Shown piece by piece: positions 51,799 through 60,199 of a DNA stretch of 62,302 nt (position 1 is the stretch's first letter; every line of letters starts with the position of its first letter). The position numbers and the translations under genes are program-made. A model generated the notes under the pieces. The model did not search any database. It saw only the letters and a program-made list of their open reading frames with translations, and was not told where the DNA came from. This DNA comes from an uncultured Lachnospiraceae bacterium. GTDB lineage: Bacteria; Bacillota; Clostridia; Lachnospirales; Lachnospiraceae. The stretch spans positions 1 to 62,302 of the forward strand of contig CAMWPB010000020.1 of the NCBI GenBank assembly GCA_947176065.1. Reading direction: 5' to 3'.

Positions 51799-53497
51799 AC
51801 TCTTTTTCCTCCCCTATCCTGACCGCGAGAATGACAAGAAGCCCTTTGGGGCTGGCGGCTTTCAGACAAATGCCGTATTCTTGCCCGCAGGCGGCCCTGA
51901 TTCTCCTGTTTACGTTATGAATCCCGATGCTTCCCCCGCTCTTGATATCCTTTACGTTTTCCTCCAACTCCCTGTTTTTCTTTGCAAGCTCTTCCTCATC
52001 CATCCCACGGCCATTATCTTCAACATACAGATAGAGCGTATTCTCCCGGCGCTCTGCACGGATCTGCACCAGATTATCCTGTCTGTCTCTCTCTATTCCG
52101 TGGATAAAATAGTTCTCTACGATAGGCTGCAGCACAAATTTATTCACAGGCAGCGTCAGAAGCTCCACGGGACATTCCACCTTGAAAGAAAAACACCCCT
52201 GATAGCGGTACTCGAACAGCTCCAGATACTGCTTGCAGTAGTCGAGCTCCTGCCCAAGCGTAATCACGTCCGCCTCCTTTAACTGGCTTCGGAACAGAAC
52301 GACCATGCTGTAGAGCATTTTGCCCACTTCCTTGTCCCCGTTCATGATCGCCTTCATCCGTATGGCTTCCAGTGTATTATACAGGAAGTGCGGATTGATC
52401 TGGCTTTGCAGCGCCTGCATCTGCGCGTCCCTCCGCTCAATCTCCGCCATGTAGCTTTTCTCGATATACAGCTCCAGCTTCTCGCACATCCCGTTGAAAT
52501 GGTCACCGATCATGTCAAGTTCGTCCTCTTTGTCGCGAATATTCAGACGAACCTTGAAGTCACCCGTGGTCACCCGGTTCATGGCGCCCAAAATCAAATC
52601 CACCCGCCCGGTAAACCGCCTGACGTAATAATTGCTGTAGAAAATTCCTGCTGCGCCCGCAAAAGTCCCGGCCGCCAGAATCAAAAGAAGTCTCGCCGCC
52701 GGAAGCTTCGCTGCCTGTCTCTCATCCATGAATGTCGTAATCTGGTATTCCCCGGAAGAATCGGCACATGAAAAATAACGCTTCTGGCCGGCCGGGGATT
52801 CCAAATTCTCCCCGCCCGGCTCTTCAAAAATAACCCGTCCCTCCCCGTCAGTCACTAACACCCGGGCCAGCGGGCTCGCGCTTTGGATTCCCCGCAGCGC
52901 ATCCCCCGCCTCAAAAGTAAAAATCATACATCCCGCCGGTTTCATCGTGTCGGGATTCCGTATCTCTTTCAGATAAAGTACCTTCCCGTCCGCGCCGGTA
53001 TCGCCGTCCTGTATCTGCTGCAGCCTCTGTTTCCCGTCCCTGCCCGGATAGACCGCCTTTTCCGGGTAGCATTCCGTCAGCCGGGAAGTCTCATAACTGA
53101 TCAGCTCCATCTTCTCCAGCCGCCGGTTCGCCTCAAAGGTTTCGTTGACAAAACGGAAGATCCCCTTATAGACCAGCTCGTTGGAAGCGCTGTACCTCTC
53201 CAGCATATATTCCTGATACGCCGCCGGTTCCAGCCTGAAATACTCCAGCAGGTCATTCAGCTCCGAGGGCGAACGGTACAGATCCTTGTGAATATAGTCC
53301 GCCGCCTGCCTGATCTCCTCCATATATCCCAATGCCTGCGTGTGAATCCGCACGATCCCCTCTCTGTTAAATTCCAGAAGCCGCCTCTTGGCATCGGAGA
53401 CAAAGTAGATCACCAGGGCTGCCACAATACAGAGAATAATCGCCGTATAGGTACAGAGCATTCTGATATATAGTTGTTTCGGCCTTTTACTCTTCAT
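51776..53497 (-). CDS. YesM-type sensor kinase of the mannoside locus
   Basis: A 573-residue sensor kinase with transmembrane helices at about 12-31 and 270-292, an extracellular sensing region of about 235 residues between them, a HAMP domain ('RVDLILGAMNRVTTGDFKVR'), the His box 'QSQINPHFLYNTLEAIRMKA' and a HATPase domain with 'QPIVENYFIHGI', 'DNGRGMDEEE' and 'GSIGIHNVNRRI'. It probably senses an extracellular glycan or a binding protein complex. It starts 14 nt after the GH38 stop codon, so GH38, kinase and regulator share an operon. Confidence 0.93.
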   Translation of the reverse strand: MKSKRPKQLYIRMLCTYTAIILCIVAALVIYFVSDAKRRLLEFNREGIVRIHTQALGYMEEIRQAADYIHKDLYRSPSELNDLLEYFRLEPAAYQEYMLERYSASNELVYKGIFRFVNETFEANRRLEKMELISYETSRLTECYPEKAVYPGRDGKQRLQQIQDGDTGADGKVLYLKEIRNPDTMKPAGCMIFTFEAGDALRGIQSASPLARVLVTDGEGRVIFEEPGGENLESPAGQKRYFSCADSSGEYQITTFMDERQAAKLPAARLLLILAAGTFAGAAGIFYSNYYVRRFTGRVDLILGAMNRVTTGDFKVRLNIRDKEDELDMIGDHFNGMCEKLELYIEKSYMAEIERRDAQMQALQSQINPHFLYNTLEAIRMKAIMNGDKEVGKMLYSMVVLFRSQLKEADVITLGQELDYCKQYLELFEYRYQGCFSFKVECPVELLTLPVNKFVLQPIVENYFIHGIERDRQDNLVQIRAERRENTLYLYVEDNGRGMDEEELAKKNRELEENVKDIKSGGSIGIHNVNRRIRAACGQEYGICLKAASPKGLLVILAVRIGEEKEYEKGDAG

Positions 53498-53511
53498 CAG
53501 CCACCCATCCT

Positions 53512-56500
53512 CTATAGCGCGAATAAAACGGTTTTGATCTCATAGGGGTGCAGCTCCATGGCTACCCTGCCGTCGATGAATTCGGATATAGGCCGCTCCA
53601 TTAAATCGCTCTCCGCCCACGCCTTGTAAGCAAAGGACGGCCTGAGTTCCACCTTCTGTCTCGCCCCGGCAAAATCGTGGAAACGGACTACCAGATACTG
53701 CCCATCCTCCGATTTTTTCACAGCATCGATTTCTATCTGCCCATTATCCAATGTAAAGAAGCTGCCGGCTGTCTCCTTCTGTGCCCCCTCGTAAACATCC
53801 ATGGGATTGTTCAGCGCGTAGGCAGACTGCACTACCCCGCCTGCCACGAAATCCCCCTTGTGGGGAAGGAGTGCGTATGTAAACTGGTGTCTGCCCAGAT
53901 CCTGCAGATGATCCGGCTGTAATCCCGAACGGAGCAGGGAAATACGCAGCACGTTATCCTTTATGTCATAGCCGTATTTACAGTCGTTCATAAGCGCCAC
54001 GCCGTAATTCCTGTCGGACAGGTCGGCAAATCTGTGCCCCACCGACTCAAATCTGGCCTGATCCCAGCTTGTATTCCAATGGTTCGGGCGCCGCACATTG
54101 CCGTACTGGATGTCGTAGGTCGCATAGGTGCTCCTCACGTCCACGGTGAAGGCCGCCTTGATCAACTGCTGCCGTTCCCGGAAATCCACATCTGTCTTAA
54201 AGTCGATCCGTCTGTCCCTGCTGTAAAGCGTCATGTCCTGACAGATCCTGGTGTTCATATAATTCCACTCCATATGAATGGTCAGGCAGAGAGAACCGCA
54301 CTGGGTAACCTCAAAGACCGTCAGATCCGTGATCTCCCGCATCTTCTGCTGATAAAAAATATCAATATCCCAGGCGTCATTGTCGAGCGGCTTATCCTCA
54401 AATACCTGCAGCACATTTCCCCTCTCGCCCGGAGCCAGCACTTCCCTCTCCTCCTGCTTGTCATACAGTCGGGTAATCTGGCCGTAATCATTCAGGCACA
54501 CCGAGTAGACGGGGGTTTCGATATTCTTACCGCTCACCGTAAAGACACTGTTTTCGGGAAGCTCTTTCCCCCTGGTAAACAGAACCGTCTGATATCCCAT
54601 GGGCGGCACATCCTTAACGTACACATAATGCATGCCCTCCGCCTGCTGGGAGGAAAGTGTGTTTCCTGCCGCATCCGTGTAGATTCCCGTATCGTTCCCG
54701 CGGATCACCACTACTTCGTCAAGCTGCCAGCCAGAAGCATTGTATACGGTAAAGCTGCCTTCCCTGTTTTCCAGCGCCTTCTCCTTATAATCGGAAACCA
54801 CCTCTTCCCCGATCTGTCTGACTGCTTCGTAATCCCTGCGGGAATCTTCATAAACCTCGTGGATGGAAGAACCGGGAATGATATCGTGGAACTGGTTGGT
54901 CAGGATCATTTTCCATCCCTTTGTCAGCTTCTCCTGCTCCGCTCCCTGCAGATCGTTTTCCCTGACGGCGTTCATAACCGTCAGCCACTCCGCCTTCCGG
55001 TAGAGCAGTTCCATCTTGCGGTTCATGCGCTTATTGTATCCCTGACTCGTGTAGGTGCCCCGGTGATATTCCAGATACAGCTCCCCGTCCCATGTATGTA
55101 CATACTGCTCCGTATCCGCGACTGTCTTTTTCAGCTTGCGGAAGTATTCCCCCGCCGTAGAAGTTTTCACGTTTGGCAGACCGGGAATCCTGTCAAGCCG
55201 CCGTCTCGCCTCCAAAAGATCCCTGTTGACACCGCCGCCGCCGTCCCCGTATCCGAAGGAGACCAGCATATCCTTATTCACTTCTTTTTCACTGTAGGCG
55301 TCCCACACGCCCTTTACCGTCTTAGCCGTCAGCAGTCCGTTGTACGTATAGAACCAGGATCCGGGCTCATTCCAGGGCTCCGGCGTGGTGATAAAATGCG
55401 TCAGCACCTGCGACCCGTCCATGCCTTTCCACCGAAACGTATCGTGGGGCATACGGTTATACTGATTCCAGCTTATCTTGGTTGTCATGAACATGTCAAT
55501 CCCTGATTTTTTCAAAATCTGGGGCAGCGCCCATGAATACCCGAACACGTCCGGGAGCCAGAGGTATTCCACATCCCTGCCAAATTCTTCTTTGATGAAC
55601 CGGCTTCCGATCAGGAGCTGGCGTGTCAGCGACTCGCCGCTTGTCAGGTTGCAGTCCGCCTCGACCCACATACCGCCGTCCACTTCCCAGCGCCCTTCTT
55701 TCACCCGCTTTTTTATTTCCGCATAAATCTCGGGAAAATCCTCCTTGATGTACGCGTAAATCTGCGGCTGTGTCTGGAGGAAAATATATTCTGGGAACAT
55801 CTCCATCATGCGCAGTACGGTGGAAAAAGAGCGGGATGCCTTCTCATGGGTGTGCTTCAGCCGCCAGAGCCATGCCATGTCAATATGCGTATGCCCGACA
55901 CAGTGTACATTTACCAGCGACTGTTTCCCCATGCCGTCGATCTTTTCATTCAGAAGATCGTCCGCCTGATGCACCGTTTCGTAGAAGGCATCGTTTCCCG
56001 GATATGACCAGTCGATACAGTGGCATGCGCTGTCAAGCGCGATCCGCAGATCATATTTCACCGGATTCCCGTCCTCCAGCTGGTTGATGGTGTCTAAAAT
56101 CAGGGAGCCCATATAGTAAAGATCATCCGTCTTCTCATCCAGCCATGCCAGATCCGCCCTGTTGATCCTGTGTTCCTGTTCCTTCGGCACGCCGCCGCCC
56201 TCAAGCCCTGACCAGAGGCGGAACGTAAGCCTGAACGTGGAGCCGCACAGCCCCTCCGGGAAAAATACTTCCATATGGTTCGCGTCCACGCCCTGATAAG
56301 GCTTCTCGTTGATGTAACACATCGCCTCGAACCCGGAGTTATTTCCCGCCCCGGTTTTTCCGAAGTCGAAGATGCCGACTACACGGCGTCCTTTCCACTC
56401 CGTGGGGATGCTCACCTCCCTGTGCATCCAGAGATAACGGTCGCGCCCAGCCCAGCGCTCCCCTGTCTGCAGCGTATCCCAATTCCCGAAATCTACCGGA

Positions 56501-56628
56501 ACCTTCGGATTTACGACGCCCTGCTCATCCTCGCATATCGCAAATTCCTTCATGGGACTGATATCCCGGTATCTATAATTCTTTACTTCCTGTATTCTTC
56601 TGTCCAATTTCCTGTCTGTGTGGAACAT
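53512..56628 (-). CDS. GH38 alpha-mannosidase
   Basis: A 1038-residue cytoplasmic alpha-mannosidase of family 38. Zinc ligands appear in 'VGHTHIDMAWLW' (His and Asp); the nucleophile Asp is in 'EYLWLPDVFGYSWALPQI'; a later His is in 'NQFHDIIPGSSIHEVYEDS'. The C-terminal beta domains follow. It removes alpha-linked mannose from imported N-glycan fragments. The ATG at 56628 has AGGAGG 10 nt upstream; the frame extends 9 codons earlier but without a ribosome site. The gene is the first of an operon with the kinase and regulator and lies behind the shared motif at 56749-56766. No signal peptide. Confidence 0.94.
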   Translation of the reverse strand: MFHTDRKLDRRIQEVKNYRYRDISPMKEFAICEDEQGVVNPKVPVDFGNWDTLQTGERWAGRDRYLWMHREVSIPTEWKGRRVVGIFDFGKTGAGNNSGFEAMCYINEKPYQGVDANHMEVFFPEGLCGSTFRLTFRLWSGLEGGGVPKEQEHRINRADLAWLDEKTDDLYYMGSLILDTINQLEDGNPVKYDLRIALDSACHCIDWSYPGNDAFYETVHQADDLLNEKIDGMGKQSLVNVHCVGHTHIDMAWLWRLKHTHEKASRSFSTVLRMMEMFPEYIFLQTQPQIYAYIKEDFPEIYAEIKKRVKEGRWEVDGGMWVEADCNLTSGESLTRQLLIGSRFIKEEFGRDVEYLWLPDVFGYSWALPQILKKSGIDMFMTTKISWNQYNRMPHDTFRWKGMDGSQVLTHFITTPEPWNEPGSWFYTYNGLLTAKTVKGVWDAYSEKEVNKDMLVSFGYGDGGGGVNRDLLEARRRLDRIPGLPNVKTSTAGEYFRKLKKTVADTEQYVHTWDGELYLEYHRGTYTSQGYNKRMNRKMELLYRKAEWLTVMNAVRENDLQGAEQEKLTKGWKMILTNQFHDIIPGSSIHEVYEDSRRDYEAVRQIGEEVVSDYKEKALENREGSFTVYNASGWQLDEVVVIRGNDTGIYTDAAGNTLSSQQAEGMHYVYVKDVPPMGYQTVLFTRGKELPENSVFTVSGKNIETPVYSVCLNDYGQITRLYDKQEEREVLAPGERGNVLQVFEDKPLDNDAWDIDIFYQQKMREITDLTVFEVTQCGSLCLTIHMEWNYMNTRICQDMTLYSRDRRIDFKTDVDFRERQQLIKAAFTVDVRSTYATYDIQYGNVRRPNHWNTSWDQARFESVGHRFADLSDRNYGVALMNDCKYGYDIKDNVLRISLLRSGLQPDHLQDLGRHQFTYALLPHKGDFVAGGVVQSAYALNNPMDVYEGAQKETAGSFFTLDNGQIEIDAVKKSEDGQYLVVRFHDFAGARQKVELRPSFAYKAWAESDLMERPISEFIDGRVAMELHPYEIKTVLFAL

Positions 56629-56748
56629 ATGCCGGTATCCTCCTGATTCTTCCATGTTAAGTCATGCCATATCCCTACGGCTGCTTACGGATTTTATATT
56701 AAGATCTTACCGCATATTCCGCTCCACAACAATTTTCTATTTTCTATG

Positions 56749-56766
56749 TTTAGTGTACAAATTCTA
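56749..56766 (-). promoter_or_regulatory. Shared motif upstream of GH38
   Basis: The minus strand reads TAGAATTTGTACACTAAA, 121 nt before the GH38 start. It matches the motif at 50157-50174 in 17 of 18 positions. TACACT may act as the -10 hexamer. Confidence 0.55.
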
Positions 56767-56813
56767 TGTTACTCCCTGTCCTGCGTTCCGGCGGCAAACG
56801 CTTCCCGTACCGC

Positions 56814-58076
56814 CTACCGCTCCAGCCGGTAACCCATATAATCCAGGAACAGCTCCGCGTACATGGCGTTTGCCCAGGAAAACCATTCCCGCGTATATCT
56901 GCCGTCGTCGTCGCAGCAAAATCCTTCGTGCATCACACCCTTGCCGCCTGTGGTTGACGCCATATTTTTAAGGATTGCCAGCTTCTCTTCCCTGCTGTCG
57001 CTTGTCAGTCCCTGCACCGCCATCGCTATATGCCAGATATAGCCGGAAGGCGTGTGCCTGCTGCCGATGCCCGCCGCCTTCGTTCCCCTGTAATAAAAAG
57101 GATTGCCGTCACTTAACAGAAACCGTCTGGTGTTTTGCGCTGCCTCCCTGTCCGCAGGATATCCCAGATATTCCATCGCCAGAAGGCTTGGGACATTGGC
57201 GTCGTCCATCAGGTTATACATGCCGTACCCATCCACCTCATAGGCATAGATTGTGCCGAACTCCTCCGTACAGACCTTTCCTTCTCTCTCCACAGCGTTC
57301 CTGATCTCCTCCTTAAACTGCCCGGCCTTCTCTTCCAGCTCTTTATCATGAAAAAGCTCCCCTGCCAGTTCCTCCAGATATCCCATAATCACTGCGGCAA
57401 ACATATTAGAAGGGATCAGATAACCGTAGGTACAGGCGTCGTCGCTCGGCCGGAAGCCCGACCAGATCAGGCCGGTTCCCTGCTTCACCAGCGCGCCCTT
57501 TCCCTCTCTGGAAAGCGTATCCTGATAAAGCGTATTCTCCCGCCGGAACCGATATTCAGAACGGTCCTCATGAAACTGTTCCGTCCTGAATACCGAAAAA
57601 ATTTTTTCTACGCCCTCAAAGAAATGCCGGTCAAACTGGGACACACATCCCGTATTTTTCCAGAGCAGATAGGCAAGCTGCACGGGATAGCACAGAGAAT
57701 CCACCTCAAACTTCCGCTCCCACACCCAGGGACTCTGTTCCGGGTCATCCTTTTCCCAGCACGCCCCGTTTGCCTGTTCGTTGAACGCATTGGCGTAGGC
57801 GTCGATACAGATGTACCTAAACTGCCGCCTTACCACGCCTGCAATCATTTCCCTGATTTTCTCATTTTCCCTTGCACAGAACAGATAGGGCCGCACCTGG
57901 GCCGCCGAATCCCGCAGCCACATGGCCGGAATGTCTCCCGTAATGACATGAACCGTGCCATCCCCCATTTCCCTGACCGTGGTCTGCAGTGTATTGGTAT
58001 AACAGTTTACAAACACTTCCATCAGTTCCGGGCAGTCCTTCGCCCTCTGCCCTACCTGTCTCAAAAATTCCTCCAT
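56814..58076 (-). CDS. GH125 exo-alpha-1,6-mannosidase
   Basis: A 420-residue metal-independent alpha-mannosidase of family 125. It has an (alpha/alpha)6 fold signature with 'HVITGDIPAMWLRDSAAQVRPYL', where Asp and Arg contact mannose, and later 'IWSGFRPSDDACTYGYLIPS' and 'GYIWHIAMAVQGLTS'. The family removes terminal alpha-1,6-mannose, complementing GH38 (alpha-1,2/1,3 branches). AAAAGGAT lies right before the ATG. It has no signal peptide and acts in the cytoplasm. It is separated from GH38 by about 185 nt. Confidence 0.93.
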   Translation of the reverse strand: MEEFLRQVGQRAKDCPELMEVFVNCYTNTLQTTVREMGDGTVHVITGDIPAMWLRDSAAQVRPYLFCARENEKIREMIAGVVRRQFRYICIDAYANAFNEQANGACWEKDDPEQSPWVWERKFEVDSLCYPVQLAYLLWKNTGCVSQFDRHFFEGVEKIFSVFRTEQFHEDRSEYRFRRENTLYQDTLSREGKGALVKQGTGLIWSGFRPSDDACTYGYLIPSNMFAAVIMGYLEELAGELFHDKELEEKAGQFKEEIRNAVEREGKVCTEEFGTIYAYEVDGYGMYNLMDDANVPSLLAMEYLGYPADREAAQNTRRFLLSDGNPFYYRGTKAAGIGSRHTPSGYIWHIAMAVQGLTSDSREEKLAILKNMASTTGGKGVMHEGFCCDDDGRYTREWFSWANAMYAELFLDYMGYRLER

Positions 58077-58260
58077 ATCCTTTTCGCTCCTTATACTTAT
58101 ACTGATTACCTGTATCAGATTTTAGCAAGTATTTTCGCGGGAAGCCAGTGGAATAACTCTTGTTTTTATTTCATTTTTTTAAATCCGGGAATGTATCTTT
58201 TTCCGATGGAATAAAGAGCCCGCAAACATTGTCCTGTTTCAACAAATGCTTAAGCAAAAC

Positions 58261-58292
58261 AAAACCTGTAAACATTCACGTCTACAGGTTTT
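58261..58292 (-). terminator. Terminator beside the displaced tRNA-Asn fragment
   Basis: A 10-bp hairpin (58261-58270 with 58283-58292). The same hairpin with several changes lies after the intact tRNA-Asn at 61971-61997, so the duplication extends past the tRNA into its terminator. Confidence 0.7.
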
Positions 58293-58308
58293 GCTAAACT
58301 ATTCTCTT

Positions 58309-58371
58309 ACCTCCCCGAGTAGGGCTCGAACCTACAACCCCGCGGTTAACAGCCGCGTGCTCTACCATTGA
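58309..58371 (-). pseudogene. Displaced 3' fragment of tRNA-Asn
   Basis: A 63-bp stretch identical to 62023-62085 and covering the tRNA-Asn from within the D arm to its 3' end, including anticodon GTT. The 5' acceptor strand and half of the D arm are missing, so it cannot fold as a tRNA. It marks the far end of the insertion in this tRNA gene. Confidence 0.85.
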
Positions 58372-58442
58372 TACGGTTACATACCGTAAAATCATCTATT
58401 ACAAAATATAAAATTGTCAATTCATTTTTAGAAAGCCCTTCG

Positions 58443-59987
58443 CTATTCTTCTATTTTACTCCAGCAATGCATACAAATTTTATGTTGTGCATATGAAGGG
58501 TGATTCATGTCAATCATACCTCCGCACTTCGGACACTTAAAGCTATTTCCTATATTCATATTAAAATCTTCAAAAAACTTATCTTCCAAAGAAATCCTTC
58601 GAATCTCCCTAAAATCATCTATTGTTTCTATTTCATTTAAAAGAGAGGTATTTATTTTATTATGATATAAATTAGTACTTGTATAACAAGCATAATCTAA
58701 ATAATATACATTATATACAACGCCTTTATTTCCCTTATGAGATATTCCCCTCTTTCGTAAATGAATTACTCGCAAATCTATTAAATCATTTAATTCCTTT
58801 ACTTTCTCATACTTTTCCGGTATCAAAAAATGACATCTTTTCTTTGTTATAAGTATATCATTAATAATCTTATCTAATAATAATTTTGCATTACTGTTGG
58901 CATCTACTGTCTTTTTCTTATCCACCCCATACCACTCAACTGTTGCATTACGAATATCTGCTACAACTAAATGCCTGTTATTGGTTTTAGTAAAAAATAT
59001 ATTATATGCAGAAATAAATATATTTAAAAAGTCTCTGGGAATTCCTGCAGATGCAATAAGTATTTCACGCAACGCCTGATTAGCTAAAAAAATATTTATA
59101 AAATTATGTACAGGACGTTTTTCCTTATTATCATAAAAAATTTCATATAATTGGGGATCCATCAAATATAATTGTTTATAAAGCAGTTCATTAAAAAAGG
59201 CTTTTGTGATTTCAGGATATAACTCATAGATATATCTATTGTCTAAAGGAAATCCAAATATATCCCCGCCATCCTCCAATCCGATTCTATTTTCAGAAAT
59301 AAGCTGCGTTCTATTTGGAATAGCAGCAATTTTTAACGTTACTTTCTTGGGTACAAATGTTCTTTTCAAAAACTCAGCTAAAATATATTGACTTGTCTCC
59401 GGGATTTCAGACCACTCATCAAGCAAACAAAATATTCTATCAATATCAACTGCTTCAAGTAATTCTGAAATAGCATCTGACATATCGGAAAATGAAATAT
59501 ACTTTATCTTTTCATCCTCTGACTCTATTTCTTTATTAACCTCTTTTGAGCCAAAAAGTTCCGGAATTTTTGTTATTTTCAAATTTGTTGCCAATTTTTT
59601 TACTTCATTTACTCTAAAACCCGTTTCGCCCATTTTAGTAAAACTTTTACCATCAAAACTTCTGTTAAACTTTTCCAACAAAGCTAATATCTTTCTTCTT
59701 TGGGGATCAATAATAATTTTCTGCTGTTCAACAGTATACTCTTGATATAAATATTCCAAATTAACATATACACATTTTAGAACTTCTACAACAATTTCCT
59801 GAAAAATAATCAATGCATAATACAAATCATTATCGCTTTCCAAGGTTGGTTTAAAAGTACGCAAATCAATATATACTGGCAAATACTTTTGATCTTCTGC
59901 TACTAATTTTTCTTGTAATGCTTTTAATAAATGTGTTTTCCCTGTTCCACGTCTCCCATAGATAATCTGGTCTTTAATACTGGTCAC
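58443..59987 (-). CDS. P-loop ATPase with C-terminal zinc ribbon
   Basis: A 514-residue NTPase. Walker A 'YGRRGTGKTHLLKAL' lies at residues 10-24, Walker B 'IFCLLDEWSEI' near 185, and a C-terminal zinc ribbon is formed by 'CPKCGG' and 'CMHCW'. The fold resembles ORC/Cdc6-like AAA+ ATPases; the exact family is not certain. The GTG start sits only 7 residues before Walker A, which is abnormally close, and the codons upstream are in the same frame but interrupted by one TGA (see 59994-60134). AT-rich. Possible roles are DNA-associated sensing or defence; nothing in the sequence decides. Confidence 0.7.
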   Translation of the reverse strand: MTSIKDQIIYGRRGTGKTHLLKALQEKLVAEDQKYLPVYIDLRTFKPTLESDNDLYYALIIFQEIVVEVLKCVYVNLEYLYQEYTVEQQKIIIDPQRRKILALLEKFNRSFDGKSFTKMGETGFRVNEVKKLATNLKITKIPELFGSKEVNKEIESEDEKIKYISFSDMSDAISELLEAVDIDRIFCLLDEWSEIPETSQYILAEFLKRTFVPKKVTLKIAAIPNRTQLISENRIGLEDGGDIFGFPLDNRYIYELYPEITKAFFNELLYKQLYLMDPQLYEIFYDNKEKRPVHNFINIFLANQALREILIASAGIPRDFLNIFISAYNIFFTKTNNRHLVVADIRNATVEWYGVDKKKTVDANSNAKLLLDKIINDILITKKRCHFLIPEKYEKVKELNDLIDLRVIHLRKRGISHKGNKGVVYNVYYLDYACYTSTNLYHNKINTSLLNEIETIDDFREIRRISLEDKFFEDFNMNIGNSFKCPKCGGMIDMNHPSYAQHKICMHCWSKIEE

Positions 59988-59993
59988 CTTATC

Positions 59994-60134
59994 TCATGTT
60001 TCTAATCCAGCGTAATATTCCAGATGATTTTTTTCAGAATTATACTCTGCTCTCAAAAAGCCATCTAATTTACTTACACTTTGTTGTACTTTTCTGCTTT
60101 TAATATCAATATTTCTATTCATTCGTTTTGCCAT
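59994..60134 (-). pseudogene. 46-residue N-terminal part of the ATPase, ended by TGA
   Basis: A 46-codon open frame (MAKRMNRNIDIKSRKVQQSV at the start, EYYAGLET at the end) too short for routine gene finding. Its stop TGA at 59996-59994 is followed by GAT AAG and then the GTG of the ATPase in the same frame, so a single base change would give a 563-residue protein. The joined sequence reads naturally into the ATPase N-terminus. No strong ribosome site is visible, which argues against a separately maintained peptide. Either a nonsense mutation, a read-through or a reinitiation arrangement. Confidence 0.65.
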
Positions 60135-60199
60135 TTCTCATTCATCCAATCATGTATAGTAATCTCTTGTAAACATTACCCTTGTCCTTTTACTTCCAA

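Noticed and set aside
54034..55506. Plus-strand frame of 490 codons opposite the GH38 gene
   Set aside because: Antisense shadow of an intact alpha-mannosidase with clear catalytic motifs; no ribosome site.
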